Notes under the pieces: generated by a model
The model's input: the letters and a program-made list of their open reading frames with translations, nothing else
What the model was told of the DNA's origin: nothing
The model's database searches: none
Part shown: piece by piece, positions 45,398 to 54,840 of the stretch
Layout of the letters: the number at the start of each line of letters is the position of its first letter
Numbering within the stretch: the stretch's first letter is position 1
Assembly (NCBI RefSeq): GCF_023343835.1
Contig: NC_064438.1
Location: 56,320,578-56,384,577 of the forward strand
DNA from: Lagopus muta
Taxonomy: Eukaryota; Chordata; Aves; Galliformes; Phasianidae
Reading direction: 5' to 3'
Length of the DNA stretch: 64,000 bases
Made by a program: the position numbers and the translations under genes

Positions 45398-45600
45398 GTA
45401 GAATCATTGAATATCCCAAGTTGGAAGGGACTCACAAGGATCATTAAGTCCATCTGATGGAACAGGACCACCCAAAAAGCAGGCCATACGATTCAGAGCG
45501 TTGTCCAGATGCTTCTTGATCTCCATCCATACCTGCTGTCCTGGGGAGCTGCTCCATGCCCACTGCTCTCTGGAGCAGACCCTTCCCCTAACGTCCCCCA
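45398..45600 (-). mobile_element. CR1 LINE 3' fragment, diverged
   Basis: TAGAATCATTGAATATCCCA tail, AGTTGGAAGGGACTCACAAG, AGCAGGCCATACGATTCAGA. Confidence 0.78.
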
Positions 45601-45640
45601 ACCTTCTCCTGACTCAGCTCTATGCCATCCCCTCAAGAGC

Positions 45641-48479
45641 ATACTGTGTGCTTCACTGTCCCTGAGCTTCCTGCTCACCATTTGCATCATTTTGGTGGAA
45701 GGAATAGAGGGAACACGGAAGAGACTGTAAGTTCATTACAAAATAATTAAGGCCTCTATCAGAGTAAACGTTCATTTCTAGAGTAAAGTTTTGATGGCCT
45801 GCTTGTTATCTGGTATAACCTAGAGCATAAAAAGCCTCAATTCCCCCTTACATCGAGCTTTTCCCGCTCCCCTGCTGGAGTATTTAACTGCTTTTTCAGC
45901 AAGAACTTATCCTGCCGAGGAAGTGCTGCCCAGATTGCAAAGCTAACAAAATGGAGCAGAACAATAATTTCTGCCAGCCTCTTGTTTTTAATGTTCTTAG
46001 CTCCTATTTGTAATTACAGCGGTGCTCAGTTTTCAGACGCATATGGGAGTTTTCATTTGATAGTATTCAATTATAACGATTGTGTTGCGTCTCATATAAT
46101 AAAATGTTTTCCATATGTTAGATATAATAGAAGTATAATATCCCCCAGCGCTTTCTGCAATGATCTTCGTATTAATACAACATTAAGATGGCGTGAAATT
46201 TGTGTGTTTGGTCTCCAAAGGCGCAAAGGCAAACATTTAGTTTTATATCCCCAAGAACTGCCATTGATTTCAGTGGGACCATGGCTAAACGCGTGCGTGT
46301 TTGTAGAATAAGTCTTCTTGATTAAGCAATTCCCTCCAGCGCAGTGTTAGCTGCTTTCAGTGTGCAGTGTTTCTGCCCTGCTCTGTGGATGATGGCATTC
46401 ACACGTTGACTGGAGCCGGCTCCACATATGTCGATGGCAAAGTGCTCGTATTTGCAGGATAAACATCATTAATGAGTTGCAAAATTCCTTCACTCCCAAT
46501 GCTTCCTAATGCTTCGTACTGTACACAGCTTTCTGTGCTTGGTTCTAACCCAACAGTGAGGTTGGGTACCTGATGCCTAACTCTCCCATTTAGGAGCCTG
46601 GCACTTGTTTTTCAGATACGCTTTTGGGTGTGAACGCAGATTTATCACAAGTGGAAGCCAAGGAAAAGTGAGCATGTGCTCATATGTGCTGGGCATGGGT
46701 GAGGGCGATTAGCAAGCCAGAGGGAAGCCCTTCAGAATGGAGGCAGAGTTGTTGGTGTGGATGTTTAACATTGGAGAATGGTCACATGAATACCAGTCAG
46801 AACACAGGAATTATGGAGATCCTGTATCTATTGATGTGCCTCTGCTCCCTGCACTGCTGCCAGGTTCCTTTCTCCTCCTCCCATCCAACAACTTCTGTTG
46901 GTTTTTAATTCGCCAGCCATAACACACGTCTCATTACCCCCTTTCAAAGTTTCTAAGTAGTCATTTTAAGATGTGAAATTGGCAAAGGAGTGCTAATCTC
47001 TTCTTGGATTTTGATTTTTAATGTTCCCCATTGTGGATCAATCTGGAACACTGCATATGGCAATCCCCACGTTGGGTAATCACGGTTATTATCGCAAGTG
47101 TCCCCCAGAGAATCTTAACAACCAAAGTGGGCAATTATCTTATTTTAAATTTAATTTTAAAATGATCCACATAAGGAGAAAAGTTTTAATGTGATCAAAG
47201 GATTCATTTCAATAGCAGCTCCTGGCACTTCGGTAGCGATTGATGCTCGCAGCCTCCAGCATCTATCAGGGCTGAGTGTGCATCTGGTATTGACAGCACA
47301 TGACATTAAGAAATGCTTCAGTCTGTAACAACAGTCATCAATTTCTTTCTTTTTTTTCCCTAGAATTGTGCAGCATCTCTGTAGAATTGCAGCTGTGGTT
47401 TTACTGAAGTATTATGGACGTTGCACCATTATGGACTGGGCAGCATCCTCTGTCAGGGGGTAAAGGCAGGGCAATGCTGGGAGGACTGATGAAGCCCAAA
47501 GCCCTTTTCAAGCTTTACAATTCTTTTGTTAAAGAGATGCTATTTTCAGAATTTATTTTGCATCCCATAGAGCAAGTTAATGCTATGAGATTGAGTTTAA
47601 TTATTGCTCTGGTACATTACAGCTAAGTGAAGGGGTGCCTGCTCTAATATCCCTTCAGTGCTGGTTCTGCAACGCGTTTGTGATAGCACGCAGGAAAGCC
47701 TCTGAATTACTTCTTTTATGTACATGTAGCTTAAATGAACCCAAAATTAAAATGATGGACATATCATGGCTTGAAATTAATGGCCTTGGCATTTCAAGTG
47801 ACAGATTTGTGAGCTCAGTATAATCCGGGCTCCTTTTGCCTCTGTCCTTAGCAGGACGGATCCCACCAGCACTTAACGGAGCTGGAAGCAAGAGCACAAT
47901 AAAACTCTATATGCAAGAGAACATGATAAGTGAAGAAATGGATAATGGGGTGGTTAATGCTGTTAAATACCTTGTGCTTAATGTTGGCAGCTCGATTGGT
48001 TTAGCCAATAAAAAGTTTTAAGTGGCTGCAGGTCTTGACTGCTGGAAGCTTTCTCCAAAAATAATCCACCGGATGCACTGAAGTGTAAACCAAGGCGTTT
48101 AACAAATTGGTGTCATGAATTATTGCCCCTTTTGTGCTGCTTTTTTGAAAACCTGTATTTTGCAACGTTACGTGCATTGTCAGGACTAATGTGTTCTGCT
48201 GGAGCGAGGGCTGCAGAGCAGAGCAGGAGCCCTAGAAGCAATGCCTGGGAGCAGTGTGGAGTCATTGCTGCTGGCTGATGGGAGGGAGTCAGAAAAAGCC
48301 ATGTGAGGGATGATTCAAGTCTGGCTGCTCCCACCTTAGCAGGGAAAGTGGGTAAGGGGACCCTTTGCAGTCCATCCCCAGCATTATTTTCTATCATGAT
48401 TGTGCGCTGACATGAAAAAAGATAGACTGGATGTAGATTTATAAAGGCTGTTTTCATAACCCTGAGCCCTGCCCAATCA
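45641..48479. other. Repeat-free A/T-rich block, candidate conserved noncoding DNA
   Basis: About 2.8 kb without any CR1, between two CR1-rich areas, with low G+C, many homeodomain-like TAAT cores, a TCF/LEF-like ATCAAAGG at 47194-47201 and paired ATTGG/CCAAT at 47995-48009. No coding gene is supported: the longest ORF, 109 codons at 45982-46311, matches nothing recognised. In the CDKN3-BMP4 interval such blocks are good candidates for developmental enhancers, but conservation could not be measured here. Confidence 0.45.
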
Positions 48480-48745
48480 TCATAGAATCATAGAATTGAC
48501 TTGGGTTGGAAGGGACCTCAAGGATCACAAAGCTCCAACCCCCCACCAATGCAGGGCCACCAACCTCCCCATTTCACAGCAGCCCAGGCTGCCCAGGGCC
48601 CCATCCAACCTGGCCTTGAACACCTCCAGGGATGGATGGGGCATCACAGCCTCTCTGGGCAGCTGTTCCAGCACCTCACCACTCTCACAGCATACAACTT
48701 CCCCTTGACATCCAACTTCAATCTTCCCTCCAAGCCCAAGCCCTA
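48480..48745 (-). mobile_element. CR1 LINE 3' fragment
   Basis: ATAGAATCATAGAATTGACT tail, GGTTGGAAGGGACCTCAAGG, and 3' UTR to about 48745. Confidence 0.93.
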
Positions 48746-49211
48746 AACATACTGTGTTGACATGTTTGTGAATGGGTTTCTACCCACAAGTGTCAATGAA
48801 CAACTTGTCTCATTTATCTCAGGGCACTTATGAGCTACCAAAAGAGCCTGGACCTGCTGGATTTCTCTGCAAGCCATGAGGAACAGAGGTCTGCCAAGAG
48901 CCACCCAAGATCTGAATCACTTCCAAGCAGTTACTGTCACACTTGTTCTTGAAGGACTATGAACTGACTGGGTTCCATCTTAGACTCTAGTCTTTGTTTG
49001 GAAAGCTGGGGGTGGGAGCTTGCCTTAGAAATACAGAACATGCATGGTCATATTTCATACTCTTTTTGTGTTGCTATGAATGCCAAGCGTACAAATGTTC
49101 ATCGCAATACTTTCCTTACCCACTGCTCCCTGTGCTCCTCTGACTTAATCCATATTTCACTTAGTGGTTATGCTGCCATGCTGAGGCAGCTGCAGAAATG
49201 GAAGAGAAATT

Positions 49212-49233
49212 AAAAAAAAAAAAAAAAAAAAAA
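49212..49233 (+). repeat. Poly(A) run of 22
   Basis: Twenty-two consecutive A preceded by GAAGAGAAATT, so that ATTAAA overlaps its start. Confidence 0.9.
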
Positions 49234-49490
49234 GCGGCTTAAAACAAAGGTATACATTCCCTTGGTTGTGGAAATTTAGTAGGAAGGAAAATTAAACCCA
49301 AGTCTCATGGGTGGCTGTGAAATACCTGATTAGAGCACACCTGAGCAAACTGCAGCACGTTCCTGAGTGTGCTGATGCTGTTCTTGCTGTTGAGCCAGGC
49401 TCACAGCTTTGGTCTGTGGGAGCTGCCTGGTAAGAGGGCAGGGAAGGGGGAAATCCTTTACCCTGAGTTGGTGAGCCTGGAGCTGTAGGT

Positions 49491-49617
49491 GTCCATCCCT
49501 GGAGGTGCTCAAGACCATAGATGGGCCCTGGGCAGCCTGAGCTGGGGGACACCCAGGCCACGGCAGGAGCGGGGGGCTTGGAGGTCCCTTCCAACCCAAC
49601 CGTGCTGTGATTCTATT
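49491..49617 (+). mobile_element. CR1 LINE 3' end, short
   Basis: TCCATCCCTGGAGGTGCTCA, GGAGGTCCCTTCCAACCCAA and the tail GTGCTGTGATTCTATT. Confidence 0.9.
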
Positions 49618-50136
49618 TAGTGGAGAGACAGATTTAATAAATAGGGATGGCAGTGCTTCTGAGGAACAGAGATGAACGTGTGTTCTCAGGACATCTTCAC
49701 GCTGCTCTGTGCACTGCCTGATGCCCAACACATCCCTGCTCGGCTGCAGGGCAGGGACACCTCTCAGTGAGCTGCTCAAGCTGCACCCAGCTGCATTAAG
49801 CTGCCAGCAGTGCCTCTGTGCTGCAGGTGGATGCACGCCTCGGCTCCTGCTGTGACACTCACAGGAAGCCTGGGAAATGCTGCAAGCACGTCTCAAGGTG
49901 GGATGAGTTTTAATGATTAATCACACAGCCTTTAAGACCTTTGCCTCCTCTGGCTCACTGAGGTAGTAATTAACCTGAGCCTGCAGCTCTGTAAAGAGCT
50001 CTTGACCCAGGTAACGACTGATGGAGTTACAGTCACTGAGCTCATCTGGAGACCTGCACCGAGTCTGTTTGTCACTGGGAGGCTATTGGTAAACTCAAGA
50101 GGTTTCATCTTGGTCTAGTATTAGACCTGGTCTAGT

Positions 50137-50248
50137 ATTAAATGTGGAGGTTGGTGGCCCTGCATGTGGCAGGGGGTTGGATCTCCATGATCCTTGAGGT
50201 CCCTTCCAACCCGGGCCATTCTGTTCTTCTGTGATTCTATGGTAACAG
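50137..50248 (+). mobile_element. CR1 LINE 3' end, short
   Basis: TAAATGTGGAGGTTGGTGGC, GAGGTCCCTTCCAACCCGGG and the tail TTCTTCTGTGATTCTATGG. Confidence 0.92.
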
Positions 50249-51517
50249 TCTGGATGGTTGGGCACCGTATAATTTCTCCTCTTGGCCCATATGACACGTT
50301 TATGTTGTCTATCACCACAGCAAGTTCGTCTGGAGAGAAAGAAGACAGAGAAATGAAATGCATGTGATTCTGAACAGTAAGGGCTTAGAAAATAACCCAC
50401 TACCTGTATTTTTGTAAAAGTAGAACAAGCTGCAGCTAAGGCAAGTGGCAGCTTTGTATTAATGCTGTCAACATTTTTGCTAAGAGATTGTTTTCTTTGC
50501 AAAGTTTTAACTGTATGGATTGAAATTTTTTTCTGTGCCAGTTCCTTCTGTCAGTTATTTCTTCTCTGGCATTCAACTAAAACATTCAGCAGATTCAGCA
50601 CTGAGGGAAAGAAATACTTCCAATGTAGTCTCAAAGCTTTTTTTACATGTTACCTTCTATCAAACACCTTCCTTTGTTTGCTGTCAGCACATTCCTCCTT
50701 GCACATTCCCCTGAAAGGGATAAAGCATTTGAGGCTGCTGGGTTTTAGGGACGTGGGTTTGGAGCTGATGCTGGTGTGAAAGCAAGAATTTGGACTTCAG
50801 GAATTCTGGTCCAGCTGAAATTTGATTTCAGATCGAGCCTAAGGAACCTCATTTTCTGCTATTTGTCCAGTTCTGGAAGGAATGTTTATTTATCTTCTGT
50901 GCTTTATAGGATAATGTAATTCTTCATGACCTTCACAAACGGGGGGAAGCTGGGATGTTACCAGATAGTGGGTTCCCCAGCTGATATTATTGTTGTCTGT
51001 GCAAATACGTTTGGTAGGAGTAACCCCAGGTAGCACCTGGTGGTCTTGTTTTCTGCTACAGAACCAGTTTTGCTGCTCATACAGTAAATGTCAGGTTTCC
51101 TTATTATACTGAGGCTTGGTTCTAGGTACCTGGGATGTACAATCATACCTCTCACAAACCTTAACGTTAAGAAATACACATCCTTGTCAATCAGTGGAAA
51201 AAGACATCAACTTAGTGGGCTTTGAGTCAAGCTTATACAATTAGAAACCTGGTGTTCAAGTTGTGTTTGATGCTTTCTCCACGACCTGGTTGATCTCTTG
51301 GGCTCTCCCAGGCTTTGATCAGGAGTTCCCAGACTTGTGCTCACTGCCCACACTGCCATGAGCTCATGCTGCTGTTGGTTCCTCCTTCATTCTCCTGCCC
51401 AGGCAGATAGCAAGTGGTGGGTCAAATGTTCAGCATTAGAAGAAGATTGGAGAAAATACCTTCAAAGTTGTATGCATTGAAATCTTTCATTTTTTTTAAG
51501 ATGAAGTCTGAATGATT

Positions 51518-51551
51518 CTTTTTATTTTTATTTCATTTTATTTTATTTTTT
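51518..51551 (+). repeat. TTTTA-rich microsatellite
   Basis: Imperfect TTTTA/TTTTTA units at about 51518-51551. Confidence 0.75.
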
Positions 51552-52177
51552 GCTCCAGGAAAAGATTTGATTGAAGGGCGGCAGAGATTTGGGGAAATAA
51601 TCCACTTCTCCACAGAAGCTTCCTGCTTCACAACAAGTCAATGTGGATTAGAAATCCCTGTCACTTCAGTGAAACTTCTTGCATAGATTGCATTCATCCC
51701 ACCAGCTTAGCTCGGACAGGACAGACGAGCATGACAAATACATCCCTGAGCTCAGCTGGGCCTCAGTCAGAGCCGTGCTGCTGGGAACCCCCTTGGTACC
51801 CTTCACCAGACATAATTAACTAGGTTCCCGGTGCTGGGTGCTTAGAGAGAATGTTCTGGAAATGCCATATTCCTGCAGTTTGCCCCGTCTGAGTGATAAG
51901 CAATGAGGGATGGCCTCAGGACTCCTTGCCCCAGGAGTGTGTTATGGGATGTGGACCTGAGCCTTGTGATGCCCGGTTCTCTACAGCATGAGGGCAGCTT
52001 TGCTGCTGGGCTTCCCGTGGTGTTGTGCTGGCCCTGAGCATGCTACCCCACAAGGAACGGGCTCTGGACTTTCCCATGCACTGCAGTAGGTGCCTGTCCT
52101 GCCCTGCCAGTGCCATTGGCAACTCCATAACAGGTCCCTCTCTGCTCCGTGTCTCTACCTTTTCTGACCAGCAGAAC

Positions 52178-52300
52178 TGTAGAATCACTCAGGTTGGAAA
52201 AGACCTCCAAGATGCCCAAGCCCACCCCACCCCACCATGCCCACTGATGGCATCCCTCAGTGCCACATCTGCACAGTTCTTGAAGGAAGGTGCTTCTTCT
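52178..52300 (-). mobile_element. CR1 LINE 3' fragment, diverged
   Basis: GTAGAATCACTCAGGTTGGA, AAAGACCTCCAAGATGCCCA, then a variant with CACCATGCCCACTGATGGC. A separate, older subfamily. Confidence 0.75.
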
Positions 52301-53247
52301 TCAGGCTACCTGCAGCACTCAGTGCAGCACTGGACCCCAGATCCCAAGGCAGTATCATTACCTGTAAAATTCCCAAAGATCTACATCACTCCTGAGTGAC
52401 AGGCATGATTGCCAAGGGCTGGGGTCTCACTAAGAGGCTACCACTGCTGTTTGGCTTCAGGCTGACAGAGCTGAGGCTGAGAACCACATCCTTTTGGATG
52501 GATTCAGATATTGCAGAACCAACGGGTCACAAGAGTTGGTTTTAAATGTTGGAAATCTTAAAATTATGTGGGATGACGTGGTATTGTGTTGTCACAAATC
52601 TAGACAAAGCCTAAAAGAACAATCAGATGAAGAGCTACACACCCCAGGAGATAATTAAATAGTTCACAAACTCTTCAGTAACATTTCTGTATCGTTCTTA
52701 TTGCAGTTAATGGATCATTAAAGAGCAGTAAGATGCAATAGTAATAAAACTGAGATCCTTTACTTGAAATTAGCATGGTGGTTGCAGAAGGGGGAAGCAC
52801 GGTGCCAGGGTGGCTTTGTGCACTGAGTTCTGCTCCCTGGGAGCTCGCTTGGTCCCAAAGGAGAGTACAGGAGATGGCATTGCACTACTTTTCTTTGTTG
52901 AGCAGTAGAGGGTTTAAACACCTGGCAGTTCCATTCTGCAATGCCTCCCCACTGAGGCACCTTGCAGCCTCCCCTCTGGCAGCCCCCACTTATTGTACAT
53001 TTAAATAAAACTGGCAGAAATGGTTCCAGAAAACTGCTTTACTCACTGGCAGATGGTAATCTGTCAAAACGGTACTCTTTGGAGATAGGCCATTATTTCA
53101 AAATTATTTCTTGTTTCTTTCAGCAGAGCAAGGCTATAAGAGAGGCTGTAGCACCCACACCAGCACCTCCATCACAGGCTGCAGCACATCTTTCAGTTGT
53201 GGCACAAGGACGTGGCTTCATCATAGAATGGTAAGGAGTTTAGATTT

Positions 53248-53520
53248 TATCATAGAATCATAGTTATAATCACACAATGGTTGGGAGGCACCCCCCAGCC
53301 CCCACCCCCCAGCCCCCAGACCAACCCCTGCCATTGGCTGGGTGTCCCTCAGCTCAGGCTGCCCAGGGCCCATCCATGGCCTTGGGCACCTCCAGGGATG
53401 GACACCCACAGCTCTGGGCAGTGCCAGGGCCTCACTGTCCTCAGCATGAATGCTTTCCTCCTAAATCTCCCTTCTTATAGTTTAAAGCTATCCTCCCTTG
53501 TCCTATCACTCTCAGACTAC
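53248..53520 (-). mobile_element. CR1 LINE 3' fragment
   Basis: TCATAGAATCATAGTTATAA tail, AATGGTTGGGAGGCACC, GCTGGGTGTCCCTCAGCTCA. Same group as 43660. Confidence 0.87.
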
Positions 53521-53775
53521 AAAGTCACTCTCCCCCCTGCTGATAAGCTTGGGTTTCCAAGCCGTTCTCTGTGCTTCAGAGTGCAGGGATGGGTGCACAC
53601 TGAAGCCACACAGGTGTGTAGAAGGGAGCACTTTCCTGCAGTGGCGGAGAGTCCTTTTTGCAAAGCACCAACAGACACTTTATAGCTCAAACTAATTTTA
53701 TCTTCGTTCTCTTACAGCTATTCCTGATCAGCTCAGTTATCTCTGTATGTGAGATACGGGGTTTTATGGGAATGA

Positions 53776-54000
53776 TCTTAAACTGAGCAGGAAGTTTTTC
53801 AGCCAGAGGGTGGGGAGGCACTGGAACAGGCTGCCCAAGGAGGCTGTGGATGCCCCATCCCTGCAGGCATTCAAGGCCAGGCTGGATGTGGCTCTGGGCA
53901 GCCTGGGCTGCTGGTTGGCGACCTGCACACAGCAGGGGGTTGGGGCTGGATGAGCACTGTGCTCCTTTGCAACCCAGGCTATTCTAGCATTCCATGATTT
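53776..54000 (+). mobile_element. CR1 LINE 3' fragment (GCAAAGGAGCAC subfamily, + strand)
   Basis: TTTTTCAGCCAGAGGGTGGG, AGGAGGCTGTGGATGCCCCA, CTCCTTTGCAACCCAGGC and the tail ATTCCATGATT. Confidence 0.93.
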
Positions 54001-54253
54001 GAAGGAAATCCACAGCTCTGCCTCTTTGCTGCACCTTTCCCTTGCAGGCACACTGGTGTGCTGAGGTTCTGCTGCAGTCACTCTGTGATTATTGGCCTGG
54101 AACCGGTGCCAGCATCGTCTCGAACACTGACAGACACTGGGATGCTTCCCAGCTGTGACACTGACACGAGGTGATCTTGTTAAACTTGGAGACATTAATC
54201 TCTGCAGACAGAATCCTGCAAGGAGTTTGCGTGTCTGAGTAGGTGCACTGTTG

Positions 54254-54485
54254 AGATAGAATGGTTTGAGTTGGAAGGGACCCTTCAGGGCCGTTGGGTC
54301 CCACTCCCTGCAATGCACAGGGACACCCACAGCTCCATCAGCGCTCACATCCCATCCCCTGACCTCGGGTGCGTGCAGGCATGGGGCATCACCGTCTCTC
54401 TGGGCAGCACTCTCTGCCCTTCCTTATCTCCGATCTAACTCTCCCCTCCGATTCGGAAACATTTCCCCTCGCCCCATCACCGCAG
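54254..54485 (-). mobile_element. CR1 LINE 3' fragment, G+C-rich right end
   Basis: GAGATAGAATGGTTTGAGTT, GGAAGGGACCCTTCAGGGCC, CTCTCTGGGCAGCACTCTCT and TTCGGAAACATTTCCCCTCG. Confidence 0.82.
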
Positions 54486-54690
54486 CCTCGGATCCGGCAG
54501 CAGGCCGTGCTGCGGGCCGTGCTGCAGGTGGCACTCGAGGCCCTCCGGTAGCAGCGCAGCTCGAGGCTCGGCGCCGCTCCGCGCTCGGGCGCAGCCCCAC
54601 GGGCGGCATTGCAGGACCGAGGATCGCTTGGGATCGCCGCCCATTGCAGCCAGCACTCTCGGCCAGGGCAGGCTTAGTTTGGGCGTTGGG
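54486..54690. other. Isolated G+C- and CpG-rich island
   Basis: About 200 bp of clearly higher G+C and CpG than its surroundings, between two CR1 copies and without a nearby known gene. It could be an orphan CpG island or an inserted G+C-rich sequence. Confidence 0.5.
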
Positions 54691-54840
54691 AAACGTTCTT
54701 CTCACAACGAGCGATCCGTTCCCGTCCCTGGAGGTGTTCCAGAGCCGTGGAGATGTGGCACTGTGGGACGTGGGCAGTGGGCTTGGGGGGGGGCTCAGGT
54801 TGGCTCTAGGAGCTCTTACTAACCTGAATGATTCTAAGTG
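54690..54840 (+). mobile_element. CR1 LINE 3' fragment, diverged
   Basis: AACGTTCTTCTCACAACGAG, CCCTGGAGGTGTTCCAGAGC and the end AACCTGAATGATTCTAAG. Confidence 0.75.

Larger units (their letters stand above)
42826..45640. other. Gene-free DNA with two CR1 copies and a hairpin
   Basis: No supported gene. CR1 fragments lie at 43660-43915 and 45398-45600, and a 16-bp inverted repeat followed by a T-run at 44915-44961. An A/T-rich unique block lies at about 43320-43640. Confidence 0.6.
48746..53247. other. Gene-free DNA with small CR1 remnants
   Basis: No supported gene. Contains an A22 run at 49212-49233, CR1 tails at 49491-49617, 50137-50248 and 52178-52300, an exon-like segment on - at about 50253-50329, and a TTTTA-rich microsatellite at about 51518-51551. 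The rest is unique. Confidence 0.6.
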
